From Dokdonella sp041395345 (GTDB taxonomy: Bacteria; Pseudomonadota; Gammaproteobacteria; Xanthomonadales; Rhodanobacteraceae), in assembly GCF_041395345.1 (NCBI RefSeq), contig NZ_JAWLAR010000001.1, positions 62,001 through 126,000 on the forward strand: a DNA stretch of 64,000 bases, written 5' to 3'. The notes under the pieces were generated by a model. The model searched no databases, had not been told where the DNA came from, and saw only the letters and a list, made by a program, of their open reading frames with translations. How positions within the stretch are numbered: the stretch's first letter is position 1; each line of letters begins with the position of its first letter. Shown here in pieces: positions 42,138 through 51,804 of the stretch. A program made the position numbers and the translations under genes.

Positions 42138-43534
42138 TCGTGTTTCCTCCTGCGTGAGCTTCCCAGTTTTCGAGTCAAAGTATTGCGACCCAGGCCGAGT
42201 GCCCTGGCGGCATTCTGGCGATGGCCGTTGTTGACGGTGAGTGCGGCTTCGAGAAGGACGCGATCAAACTCGGCGAGCGCGCGTGCATGCAGGGCCTCGC
42301 CACCTCCCTTGAGTTCCTGCTCTGCCCATTCGGCCAGCGCGAGACTCCAGGCGGGCCGGCTCGGGGTGATGTTGCTGCGCAGTTCGATGGGCAGATCGGC
42401 GACACCGATCTGGCGACCACTGGCGAGTACGGCGAAGCGCTGACAGACATTCTCCAGTTGCCTGACATTGCCTGGCCAGGGCAGTTCGCGCAGCGCCGAC
42501 AGCGCGGCAGGCGCGAACCGCTTCGGCTCCATCCCGGCTGCGCTGCTGGCCTGGGCGAGAAAATGTTCGGCCAGACGCGGGATATCGTCACGGCGATCAC
42601 GCAATGGCGGCACCTTCAGGCGCAGCACATCCAGACGATGCAGCAGGTCCGCACGGAATTCGCCGCTATCGACCTTGGCTTCGAGATCCTGGTGGGTGGC
42701 CGCGATCACGCGCACGTCGGTCTTGATCAACTCGCGGCCACCGACACGATAGAACTCGCCGGCGGCCAGCACGCGCAGCAGTCGAGTCTGCAGGGCCAGT
42801 GGCATGTCGCCGATTTCATCGAGGAACAGGGTGCCCCCATCGGCCTGCTCGAAGCGTCCGGCATGACGTCGCACTGCTCCGGTGAATGCGCCGGCCTCAT
42901 GTCCGAAAAGTTCGGACTCCAGCAACTCCGAAGGGATGGCTGCCGTATTCAAGGCAATGAAAATCCTGTCTGCACGCGGGCTCTCGCGGTGCAGGGCGCG
43001 CGCAACGAGCTCCTTGCCGGTGCCTGTCTCGCCCGTGACCAGCGCATTGAGTCCGCTGGCGGCGACCCGGCCAATGGCACGAAACAGTTCGCGCATGCCG
43101 GCGCTGCTGCCGATGAGTTCGTGCTCTGCGCTGTTCGATTCCTGCTTCGACGGCACGGCTTCGGCAATGGCCTGGGCGAGAGCGCGCTCGGCCATCTCGA
43201 CCGCCGCATCCAGATCAAAGGGCTTGGGCAGGTAGTCAAAGGCGCCTTGTCGATACGCGGCCGCGGTCGTTGCGACATCGGTGTAGGCACTCATGACGAT
43301 GACCGGAAATCCGGGTTCGCATTCCGCCAGTCGCGAAAGCAACTCGAGCCCGCTGGCACCCGGCATGCGGACGTCGGTAAAGATCACATCGGGCGATCCC
43401 GATTCGAGTGCTGCGAGCAGGGTCTCTGCATCGGCAAACTCGCGTGCATCGAAACCGGCATCGCGCATCGCCGCTGTCAGCACGACGCGCACGCCGCGGT
43501 CATCGTCCACGATCCAGACGCGTGCATCACTCAT
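42134..43534 (-). CDS. ntrC (glnG): Nitrogen regulation response regulator NtrC (sigma-54 activator)
   Basis: DNA-binding activator that, when phosphorylated by NtrB, drives sigma-54 promoters under nitrogen limitation. 466 residues. The receiver domain (1-120) has phospho-acceptor Asp54 in IFTDVRMPG and the conserved Lys in YLPKPFD. The AAA+ domain (139-370) has Walker A GETGTGKE (168-175), the sigma-54 contact loop GAFTGA (215-220), Walker B GGTLFLDEIGDMPL and LPWPGNVRQLENV. A Fis-type helix-turn-helix is at the C-terminus (NNGHRQNAARALGLGRNTLTRKL). The start overlaps the ntrB stop by 4 bases. Confidence 0.95.
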   Translation of the reverse strand: MSDARVWIVDDDRGVRVVLTAAMRDAGFDAREFADAETLLAALESGSPDVIFTDVRMPGASGLELLSRLAECEPGFPVIVMSAYTDVATTAAAYRQGAFDYLPKPFDLDAAVEMAERALAQAIAEAVPSKQESNSAEHELIGSSAGMRELFRAIGRVAASGLNALVTGETGTGKELVARALHRESPRADRIFIALNTAAIPSELLESELFGHEAGAFTGAVRRHAGRFEQADGGTLFLDEIGDMPLALQTRLLRVLAAGEFYRVGGRELIKTDVRVIAATHQDLEAKVDSGEFRADLLHRLDVLRLKVPPLRDRRDDIPRLAEHFLAQASSAAGMEPKRFAPAALSALRELPWPGNVRQLENVCQRFAVLASGRQIGVADLPIELRSNITPSRPAWSLALAEWAEQELKGGGEALHARALAEFDRVLLEAALTVNNGHRQNAARALGLGRNTLTRKLGSSRRRKHE

Positions 43535-44574
43535 GGCGACAACTCCAGTGGCAACAACAGGGTGAATGTGGTGGCGCCGGGTCGGCTGCTGTGGCGCAAC
43601 TCGCCGCCATGTTCGTCGGCTATCTCGCGCGCCAGGGCCAGGCCGAGTCCGCTTCCATCGGCGCGCCCGGATACCAGGGGTTGGTAGAGGGATGCGGAGA
43701 TGTTCGCGGGGACTCCGCAACCATCATCGATCACGTCCACGCGCAACACGACACGTCGCAAGCGCTCGCCCAGCCGGGCGCCGAATTCGACACGCGTGCG
43801 CAGGCTCAGCGTCGTCGCGCCGGCCTCGACCGCGTTGCGCGCAAGATTGAGGACCAGCTGATAGAGGCGGTCGCCGTCTCCTACAGCCGGGGGCAGACTG
43901 GGATCGTAGTCGCGGCGAACCATCGGCGCGCCATCCTCGGCGGCGATCAGGGCCGCCACGCGCTCCAGCAGCTCATGCACATTCAGCCTGACCAGGCGCG
44001 GCTTGCCGCGCGCGCGCAGCAGGTTGTCCGCAAGACCGGCCAGTCGATCGGCCTCGGCGATGATCAGCTCGGCCAGTTCGCGCAGGTCATCGGATTCCAC
44101 CCGTCGCCCGAGCAGTTGCGCCGCTCCGCGCACACCGGCGAGCGGGTTTTTCACTTCATGGGCGAAACCGCGCAATGATTCCGACAACGCAGGCGTGCCG
44201 CGATCGCCGCTCGAATGGGTCTGGTGCAGCTCCATCAACAGGCGCTGCTGATCCAGTGGCGTAAAGGCAATATCGCCGAAGAATTCCCCTTCGTCGCGGC
44301 GACGAAGGCGTATCTGGCGCAGCACCACTCGCCGCTGCTCGTCCAGCGCGCGCTGCGCCGCCTCGACCAGCCCCGAACCGCCGGGATCCAGCAGTTCGAG
44401 AGAGTCGCCATGCCAGCGCAGCAAGCCGGCGCCGAGCAAATCGGCCAGGGCGGGGTTGCACCAGTTGAATTTCAGGCCGAAATCGAGCTCCGCGAACGCC
44501 GTGATGCATTGGGCCAAAACCTCCTCGGAGGTCTGAGGCCCGGATTGCTCGATAGTGGTGCGATGCTTGGGCAT
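43531..44574 (-). CDS. ntrB (glnL): Nitrogen regulation sensor histidine kinase NtrB
   Basis: Soluble kinase/phosphatase of NtrC, normally controlled by PII. 347 residues from MPKHRTTIEQSGPQTSEEVLAQ. In-frame ATGs at 44592 and 44622 would add 6 or 16 residues, and none has a clear binding site. A PAS-like sensor part (15-120) precedes the H box RGFAHEVKNPLAGVRGAAQLLG with phospho-His139. The kinase core has the N box LVLNLARNAVEAGA, G1 DVIDDGCGVP and G2 GRADGSGLGLALAREIADEHGG. It heads a coupled operon ntrB-ntrC-452 aa-GNAT. An NtrC-type operator directly precedes the chosen start. Confidence 0.94.
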   Translation of the reverse strand: MPKHRTTIEQSGPQTSEEVLAQCITAFAELDFGLKFNWCNPALADLLGAGLLRWHGDSLELLDPGGSGLVEAAQRALDEQRRVVLRQIRLRRRDEGEFFGDIAFTPLDQQRLLMELHQTHSSGDRGTPALSESLRGFAHEVKNPLAGVRGAAQLLGRRVESDDLRELAELIIAEADRLAGLADNLLRARGKPRLVRLNVHELLERVAALIAAEDGAPMVRRDYDPSLPPAVGDGDRLYQLVLNLARNAVEAGATTLSLRTRVEFGARLGERLRRVVLRVDVIDDGCGVPANISASLYQPLVSGRADGSGLGLALAREIADEHGGELRHSSRPGATTFTLLLPLELSP

Positions 44575-44591
44575 TGCACGATAGTAGTGCA
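44575..44591 (-). promoter_or_regulatory. NtrC-type binding site at the ntrB start
   Basis: On the minus strand the 17-base dyad TGCACTACTATCGTGCA ends one base before the ntrB ATG. It has the TGCAC-N7-GTGCA layout of the enteric NtrC consensus TGCACTAAAATGGTGCA and agrees with it at 14 of 17 positions. A site here would let NtrC repress or limit its own operon, as at the enteric glnL (ntrB) operator. Confidence 0.6.
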
Positions 44592-44733
44592 TGTCGCGGA
44601 CAATGCGAGCTGAAATGATCAACGGTCAAGTGTCGGGGAAAGTATCCCGTGAACCCGAAAAGAAAATTCTCCAGCAAGGGGGATATGTTGGCGAGCGGAA
44701 AGGGCGCCTTCTTCAACTCCACCGATCGGGCTC

Positions 44734-44763
44734 AGCGGACGACGCGTTGGCGTCGTCCGCTGC
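44734..44763. terminator. Perfect 13-bp hairpin downstream of the DUF1254 gene
   Basis: CAGCGGACGACGC (44734-44746), loop GTTG, GCGTCGTCCGCTG (44751-44763). It lies 26 bases beyond the stop of the minus-strand DUF1254 gene and upstream of ntrB. There is no T tract on either strand, so it may act as a weak or protein-assisted terminator, or protect the mRNA end. Confidence 0.5.
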
Positions 44764-44788
44764 AACCACTTGCCAGCGGGCACTACGC

Positions 44789-46306
44789 TTACTTGATCAA
44801 TTCGATCTCACCTGGCTTCCAGGTCTTGTCAAACCATGGTTCCATTGGTCCGTAGAGACGCAAGATCATGAACCAACCTCTATCGGGAATCGTCTGCACC
44901 CAGTTGTTTTCCTTGCCGGTCGGAGGCTTGGGACCGAAATAGACATCAACCGAACCGTCCGTATTGACCAACACGTCCTTGTTCTGGCTGCTGACACTGG
45001 GGAAGCGCTGGTCCGTCTGTATCATCGAGCGTGTCTGGTTGTCATAGACGATGACCGACCAGAAATCCTTGACCGGAACATTCGGTGGCAGACGCAGTTT
45101 GTAGTTCTTGCTGCCATCAAACGGCTTTCCGTTGGAGTCCTGAGCCGTCCAAGGATATTGCGAGCCTTTGCCAACCATTTTCTCCGCCATGGCCGGTGTC
45201 ACCCCGGTCGCGAAGTAATAGAAGAATGCTGCGCCATCCAGATTGGATACGCCCGGTGAGACTTCGAACTTGTAACCGCCGAAGAACGGCAGACGCCACG
45301 AGCTATCTGGATAGAAATAGGCGTCCTTTTCGCGCATCCTGAATGCGATCGCCCGCGCAGTCACCGCACCGATGTTCGCGGCATCCGTCAGGATTTTTTT
45401 CATCCGTGCATCCGGGTTGAAGGGCTTGCCTTTTTCTATGCCAATTGAGGCAAACAGGCCGAGCGTCGTGGGATCACTGCCTGCGCTGGGTTCTTCCTGA
45501 ATCACTTCGTTGAGCAGGCCCCAGAACGAATAGTCACCTGGAGGCACAAAGTTTGTTGGAAGGCCGGAAGCGTTGACGAATTTCACCTCGGGAGGATTGG
45601 CTGCGTCAGCGAGTTGATAGATCTTCAGATACTTTTTCGCTTCTTCGACACCAGGCTTGGTCGAGCCATCGACGAGGAAGGAACGAAACGGCATCCAGCT
45701 GCCATAGGTACTGGGCCTTACCACGTAGTATCCGTCAGGAACATCACCGCTGTAACCGGGAGGCAGAATCAGGTATTTGCCACCCATCCCCTTGTCTTCG
45801 CCGGTAATGCCGACATCGGCCACCCAGCGATACCAGAAATCATCAATGAGCCCCAGGACTTTGGGTGGAATTTCCACAACCAGCGGCCCATTCTTGGTAT
45901 CGAGCCAGACAAAGCTGTAGACGGTATTGTCGTTGGCTGTGAGCTCCACAGTCTTGGAATCCACCAAGTCTTCCCAAATCACATTGGTCTGGTTTGCTGG
46001 CCCGAACTCGGCAAGCGTTGCGCGCATGCTCGCCTGATTGACGATCGGTATGGCCAGCAGGTATGCCTGTAGCGCCCGCGAGGCATCCAGATTGTCATAG
46101 ACTTTCTGAGTAGTCGCATCATCGGGATACCCATAATTCAAGCTCAGCGTACCTAATGAAGTTTCCACCTTGTCAGGGACCGCGACACCCGGTGCGATTG
46201 GTGTGGTCATTTTCATTTGCGCCGCTTTTTCTGCGTAGCTGCTGTTCGTCACCAGCAGGCAAAATAGAGCGGCGGCAATCAAGCATTGGATAGGTCTGCG
46301 TTTCAT
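44789..46306 (-). CDS. DUF1254/DUF1214 exported protein
   Basis: A 505-residue secreted protein with signal peptide MKRRPIQCLIAAALFCLLVTNSSYAEKA. The N-terminal half is the DUF1254 region (SLGTLSLNYGYPDDATTQKVYDNLDASRALQAYLLAIPIV, FVWLDTKNGPLVVEIPPKVLGLIDDFWYRWVADVG). The C-terminal part is the DUF1214 region (LRLPPNVPVKDFWSVIVYDNQTRSMIQTDQRFPSVSSQ, VDVYFGPKPPTGKENNWVQTIPDRGWFMILRLYGPMEPWFDKTWKPGEIELI). The biochemical function is unknown. Its base composition is visibly more AT-rich than ntrBC and the genes after 50 kb, which suggests later acquisition. It stands alone. Confidence 0.9.
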   Translation of the reverse strand: MKRRPIQCLIAAALFCLLVTNSSYAEKAAQMKMTTPIAPGVAVPDKVETSLGTLSLNYGYPDDATTQKVYDNLDASRALQAYLLAIPIVNQASMRATLAEFGPANQTNVIWEDLVDSKTVELTANDNTVYSFVWLDTKNGPLVVEIPPKVLGLIDDFWYRWVADVGITGEDKGMGGKYLILPPGYSGDVPDGYYVVRPSTYGSWMPFRSFLVDGSTKPGVEEAKKYLKIYQLADAANPPEVKFVNASGLPTNFVPPGDYSFWGLLNEVIQEEPSAGSDPTTLGLFASIGIEKGKPFNPDARMKKILTDAANIGAVTARAIAFRMREKDAYFYPDSSWRLPFFGGYKFEVSPGVSNLDGAAFFYYFATGVTPAMAEKMVGKGSQYPWTAQDSNGKPFDGSKNYKLRLPPNVPVKDFWSVIVYDNQTRSMIQTDQRFPSVSSQNKDVLVNTDGSVDVYFGPKPPTGKENNWVQTIPDRGWFMILRLYGPMEPWFDKTWKPGEIELIK

Positions 46307-46833
46307 TTCTTTGGCTCCTCTTGACGTTCCTCCAAGTTTCAGTTATGGCCTGAGCCAAGTAAAGCGTATTTTTTTGACCCCTACCCAGTTCTAGCGCCAG
46401 CCGAAGATGGAGATTTCGTCGGAAATTTCCTCTTGCTGCCGTGACAGATGCTTTGACAGTTGGCGTCCTAGCCATGGAAGTTGGGCCCGATCCTCTGAAG
46501 GGTTTCTCGCAGGTGCCCCATTTGGAAGACTCTGTCACTGGGCAATTGCTTGCAATGGGACCTGTCAGCAAGCATGGCACTCCGGTGGCTCAATTCGGCA
46601 ATCGTCTGACTCGTAGAGCAATGTCGGCTATGTCCCGATTTGGAGAAGTCGACAGCCATGTTCAACGGCGGGCGTGGAACTCGGCGCAACGAAAGATCCG
46701 AAGGGCCCGGCAAGGAACGGCGGGTGCTTTGCCAAAGCGGCCAGGAATGTCGGATAGTTGATCAGCGGACCACCGAACTGGCGGATCCGGGCATGGCCAT
46801 CGGACGGGTGGATCAATCAGGGAGCGGCAAGAC
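46307..46833. other. 527-base spacer without a supported gene
   Basis: Lies between the divergent DUF1254 (minus) and Sel1-repeat (plus) genes. Short open frames occur on both strands (for example 46441-46761 plus and 46628-46816 minus) but none shows family similarity, a good binding site or a consistent codon pattern. It must contain both promoters. It may also hold unrecognisable gene remnants like those downstream. Confidence 0.4.
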
Positions 46834-49800
46834 ATGGGCGATTGGAAGTCAGGTTCAAGTGGAATGAGCATCTGGCTGATGGTTGCGGCCATCGCATTCG
46901 GGACCGAATCGTTGCTCGCGGCGACCACGCCGGCACCTGCGAAGAATCCCCTCAAGAGCGTACTAGCACCTGAAGCATTGGCACTGGGCGAACTTGAGCT
47001 GCCGCAGAGCGCTGGCGTTTCGGAGCTTGATCGGCTGGTTGGTGTGGATCTCCCCGGTGCCTTCGAAGGTGAACGCTGCGATGAACTCGAATCGACCATC
47101 GAGGAACAGCTGCGCCTGGATCCGTCGAGTCTCTCGGCGTCCTACTTCAAGGCACTGTGCACGGGGTCGGAACAGTCAATCCTCGAGTATCGGCAGACCA
47201 GCAACGATCTCGACCTGAAGTTCAAGCAGGCAGAATTACCGGCGGGCGAGTACTTCGGCGATACCGTCATTTCGGTTTCTTCATTCCTGGATATCGGTGT
47301 CTTCAATGTCTGGCACGGCTACGAGGTTCTAGCAGGCTATTACGACATCGCCGGAGGTGGCAGACGCCTCTATTTCGTTTCCATCGTGCGCGATCCTGAA
47401 AGCGGACGAGAGTCGAGGATCCATTTCGACCTGACCCGCGTCGCTACCGAACTCGGGCAGGTCATTTCGTCGGAAGTTTCTGCACCGATCCGTCAGGCTA
47501 TCGAAGATTCGCCGGCTGCTGCGCTGGTCGGCGCGTTCGTCAGTCAGGCGGTTGCTGACCCGGCAACGCTGACAGGACTTGCGAGTTTCTCGGCAAATCT
47601 TCCCGACGGCTCGTGGGAATCGCCCGAAATTCTCGAGTTGCTCGAGAAGGCAGCAGCGATGGAAGACAGTTACGCTCGGATCCTTCTGGCGAGGGCATTG
47701 TTGCTCAAGGAGAGCCTTCCAGTTTCGGCAATGCCTTCACACTCGCCACCAAAGCTTCGGAATCCGGTTGTATGGCCGATCTGGTTTTGTATGCCATGCT
47801 TGAAGTGCACCGGTGGCAGGAGAAGCAAGAAAGCGCGGCGCGTTGAAGAGCGCCGAACGAGCGCTTGGTGCCGCGCATGCCCACTATGAACGACTGGCCA
47901 CGGTAGTAGCCTCTGTCCGAGGGCAGTCGCGAACCGCAAGCTCGGTCTGCGCTGGCTCGAGAAGGCAGCCCCGCTGGCGATGCGAGTGCGCAAAACCAGA
48001 TGGGTATCGAGTGCTACTCGGATAAGCCCGACAATCCGGGAAACGAGTGCATCCGATGAATACGAAAAAGGCTGCCGACCAGGGCATGGCGTTCGCAATG
48101 TCCAATCTTGCATGGAACTTCGAAAACGGCAGCGGCGTAAGAGAAGGATCCTGGCAAAGCGCAGATGTACTACCGACAGGCCATGGAGCATGGCAGCACC
48201 TTCCACTGACCCGGCAACCTGGCTTTCTCCTTTCACAAACCGACGATGCTGCGCACAGCAAAGCACAAGTCGCCGCGCTCTATCGAAAGGCGGCGGAATG
48301 GGGCGCACCCTGGGGCAGAACAATTATGGCGTCGTACTTCGCGAAGGAATCGGCGTCCAATGATGAAGGCCAGGGCCGTTCGCTGGTTTCGACTCGGAAC
48401 AGCGCAGGGAAATCTGTCCGCGCTCTTGAGGCTTGCAAACGCCTATGAATGGGGTCTTGGCCTTGAACAGGATGAGACTTAAACAGGCATTTGCACTGGT
48501 TGAGAATCGCCAGAGACGCATCTTTCTGCTCGCGGCAGAGCTGGGCGACAGCGAGGCCATGTGGCGATTGGGGAAGCCGCGTTGGAGGAACCTTTACTGC
48601 AGCCGATCGTGAAGTCGCAGAGCAATGGTTTCGAAAGAGCGCCGAGGCCGGTGACATGATGGGTCAACGCCGACTTGGCTTTCTTCTCTCCGAAAGTGAA
48701 GCGGAAGACAGAAGGGGCGAAGGAGTGCGTTGGCTGCTTCAGGCGGCTGAGTCGGGTGACGACGTTGCATCCAACGGCCTCGGCATTGCCTACGAAAACG
48801 GTATCGGCGTGGAAGTCGACTACGGCTCGGGCCAAGGCGTGGTTTCTGAAGGGAGAGGCCGCCGGAAACGTACGCCATCTTCAATCCTCGGCCACCTGAA
48901 TCAGAGCGGGATTGGCCAGGATCCGGATCCGGTCATGGCAAGGACGTACTTTGAGCGTGCCAGTGCGATGGGGCTGAACCCTGCCAAATGCCATCTCGGC
49001 GAAATGCTTATTGAGGGCGAAGGCGGCGGCGTGGATCAGTTGGCTGGGCGCTGATCACGCAAGGCAGCGAACGGGAGCGTTCGCATGTGTCAGCTCAAGC
49101 TCGGCATGGCGTTTCGTTTTGGGGCTCAATCCATCGCCGTGGACAAGGCCAAGGCGATTCACTATCTGGAGCTGGCCTCGGCTCAGGGACTGGCATGACA
49201 GCGCAACTCGTGGAAATCTCGATGCGACAACGAGGATGACGCTGAAAAGATCGCAGAGGGTTTTGCGACTTTGACCCGGCTTGCGGAAACCAACTCTGCA
49301 CGAGCACAGTTCCTGCTCGGAGAGGCTTGCCTGATGGGTCGCCCATGGCCGCGCGACTTTGAATGTGCGCGTCGAAACTTCGAGCTTGCCGATCAAGGAA
49401 GCATTCCCGCTGCTGCGTACAACCTGGGATTGTTTGCCCAGGCGGGCATTGGGGGGGCCGTGGATCTGGATGCCGCTGAAACCTGGTTCCGCAAAGCAGC
49501 GGCCCACGAGGGCTCTGCTCTTGACTATGAAATTGGGCGACTGCTCCTGCACCGCAACAAGAACGTACAAGAAGCCATCGATCTGCTCCTGCCCAACGCC
49601 GATGAAGGCAGCCCCATAGCGGCCTATGTCCTGTTGCGGTTTTGTCGTGAGAATCCGGATTGCAACCTGACTCCCATCAATATCGCCGAACTGGAGAAAC
49701 AACTTGCCGAGTTGACACCCCAACTGAAGAACGATTTGGCCTGGGGTCTGGGCTGCGACGCGTTGTCCGATGCCGAGGATGGCCGCTACGCTGTGCAGTT

Positions 49801-50017
49801 GATCAAATCGATGCCAGCAAAGGAAAAAGTCACGTGGATCGTGCTAGATACACTTGCCGCAGCTTACGCCCGTGCCGGGGATTTCGCGAAGGCTGTGAGC
49901 GCACAGAAAAAAGCCATAGGCTTGATTCCAGAAACCGAGATTCGAGTGCGGCGTCTCATTTTTGAGGAGCGTCTTGAACGCTACGAGTCCGGCAGGCCCT
50001 GGGATCTTCCGTATTGA
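46834..50017 (+). pseudogene. Large secreted Sel1-repeat protein gene, broken by many frameshifts
   Basis: A single coding signal of about 3.2 kb (near 1050 codons) can be followed on the plus strand but only with repeated frame changes. The N-terminal part is intact to about 47720: possible signal MSIWLMVAAIAFGTESLLAATT at 46864, then a region without known repeats. After that come ASESGCMADLVLYAMLEVHRWQEK, KKAADQGMAFAMSNLAWNFENGSGV, AVRWFRLGTAQGNLSALLRLANAYEWGLG, AEQWFRKSAEAGDMMGQRRLGFLLSESEAEDRRGEGVRWLLQAAESGDDVASNGLGIAYENGIGV, ARTYFERASAMGLNPAKCHLGEMLIEGEGGG and AIHYLELASAQGLA, each in a different frame. A final intact stretch (about 49226-50017) contains more Sel1 units (ARRNFELADQGSIPAAAYNLGLFAQAGIGGAVDLDAAETWFRKAAAH). 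Sel1 repeats mediate protein contacts. Confidence 0.75.
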
Positions 50018-50160
50018 GATTTTTCAGGCTCGTGACGGGCGCCTGTTCTCGCACTCCAGTCGCGGGCAATTTCGGATGCCGCCCCATGCAGGCCTCTGTA
50101 GTACGGCATTCGAGCTGGCGACGGCGACCACACGGCCTGCCTTCCGCACTCTCTTCCGGT

Positions 50161-51804
50161 TCATTTCTCCGGCTTTGACTCAAGTGCAGGCTGATTTTTT
50201 TCGATGAGTTCCAGCTCCGGGACGTACTCCAGATACCTTCGCCAGCGATCGACCGATTTCGTGTTGACCGTTTGTCGCGCCTGCCAGACGCTGGCGGTGG
50301 CAATGATTTCGACTGGCTTGACCTCTGCCGTAGTCGTCGCTGCGTCAGGTTCGAGGCCGAGGAATTGATGGACTCTGGCGAGCGTTGCATCGGTATCGGC
50401 GACGAGCGCTTCGTAGTCGAGCGCGAAGATGCGTTCCGGCATGACTGTTTGCCAGTGCGACATCAGGCGCTGGTAACCGCGGATGAACTCGGCGATGTCG
50501 CCGAATGCGTAACTCCAGTTCATGTCTGCGTGCGCGAAATGCTGGCTCCAGATCGACAAGGCGGTATCGCGCAGATCGCGGCGGCAATGGATGATGCGCG
50601 CCTGCGGCAGCATTGCCACAATCTGGTCGAGATGGCGGAAGTTGAGCGGGTTCTTGTCGATGTAAAACTGCGCGGGCGTGTCGTCCTGACGGAGTTGGCG
50701 CATGAAGTAGCGCCCTGCACCGGCAAGAATCTCGGTCGTCGCTTCCGCTCCAAGTCGCGGCGCAAAGGCGGAAATCCAGTTCAGCTCGCCGCGATTGCGA
50801 ATCCGCGCGTCGCGCGAAAGCAGGCTGGCGGCCAGGGTCGTTCCCGAGCGCGGCAAGCCCACGATGAAGACCGGAACGGCATCATCCACCTGCGCAGCCT
50901 CGGCCAGCGCAGGCGAGCCGATTCGCGAATCGACAAAGCGCTGCCATGCCGCCGAATCCCAGGGATGGCTGGCATGCCAGCGCGCATTGGTGCGTCGAAG
51001 TACTTGCGCAGCTTCGGCCGCATCACCCAGATCGTCGAGCGCCTTGCCCAGGGCAAAGCCAATCGCCGTGTCCGCGTCTTCAGCCAGGTCCTCGCGTGCA
51101 GCACCCGCGCGCAGCAAGCCAAGATCGGGATCGTCGTGCCCGGTAAAGCGATGTGTGTGCGCAAGTCGCAACCACGCAGACGCCTGGGTCGGATCAATCG
51201 CCAGTGCCCTGCGCAAGGCCTCACGTGAATCCTCGAAGCGCCCGAGCACCAGTGCGATTTCACCGGCCCGACGCAGCAGCCCGGGATCGTCGGGATGTGC
51301 GGCAAGCATGGCCTTCGCCAGCGGATCGGCATCGGCAAAGCGCTCGCACTCGCAGAGAAAGGCGAGCGTGCGCTTGTCGCTGTCCAGGCTTCTCGGCTCG
51401 TGTTCCCACAAGGCCAGCATGACCGCGGCCAGCGCCTGCATGCGTCCCTGCTCGCGCAACAGGTAAGCCAGTGAAAGACTGGCATTGACGTGGGAGGGTT
51501 CCAGCGCAATCGCCTTGCGCAGCGATGCTTCGGCTTCAGCATGGTTGGCATTGAGGCGGCAGGCATTGCCCAGCAGGTAATTCAGCGTGGAGGAATCTGG
51601 AAACCGATCGGTTGCCACTTCGAGCAGAGCCAATGCCGCGAGCGAATCCGCGCGCAACAGTTGTTCGGCACTGCCAATCCATTCCTGTTCGCTGGCTGCG
51701 CCCGATCGCAATCGATCAAGAAGTGCCGGTACGCCATTGGCGGAGGTCGCAGCCAGTACTTGCTGCAAACGTGCCAGAGCGTCGGAAAATTCCGCCGTAC
51801 TCAC
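50161..51804 (-). CDS. TPR-sulfotransferase family protein
   Basis: A 547-residue protein starting at GTG 51804, which overlaps the upstream gene stop by 4 bases. The N-terminal 270 residues are tetratricopeptide repeats (AEASLRKAIALEPSHVNASLSLAYLLREQGR, FEDSREALRRALAIDPTQASAWLRLAHTHRF). The C-terminal sulfotransferase domain has an intact 5'-phosphosulfate loop VFIVGLPRSGTTLAASLLSRDARI and the 3'-phosphate site ARIIHCRRDLRDTALSIWSQHF. YIDKNPLNFRHLDQIVAMLPQ lies between. It probably sulfates a peptide, glycan or lipid; the acceptor is unknown. It sits last in a coupled glnA - membrane protein - sulfotransferase set. Confidence 0.88.
   Translation of the reverse strand: MSTAEFSDALARLQQVLAATSANGVPALLDRLRSGAASEQEWIGSAEQLLRADSLAALALLEVATDRFPDSSTLNYLLGNACRLNANHAEAEASLRKAIALEPSHVNASLSLAYLLREQGRMQALAAVMLALWEHEPRSLDSDKRTLAFLCECERFADADPLAKAMLAAHPDDPGLLRRAGEIALVLGRFEDSREALRRALAIDPTQASAWLRLAHTHRFTGHDDPDLGLLRAGAAREDLAEDADTAIGFALGKALDDLGDAAEAAQVLRRTNARWHASHPWDSAAWQRFVDSRIGSPALAEAAQVDDAVPVFIVGLPRSGTTLAASLLSRDARIRNRGELNWISAFAPRLGAEATTEILAGAGRYFMRQLRQDDTPAQFYIDKNPLNFRHLDQIVAMLPQARIIHCRRDLRDTALSIWSQHFAHADMNWSYAFGDIAEFIRGYQRLMSHWQTVMPERIFALDYEALVADTDATLARVHQFLGLEPDAATTTAEVKPVEIIATASVWQARQTVNTKSVDRWRRYLEYVPELELIEKNQPALESKPEK

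Noticed and set aside
46441..46761. 106-codon plus-strand open frame in the DUF1254-Sel1 spacer
   Set aside because: No ribosome binding site, no family similarity, and no codon pattern that supports expression.
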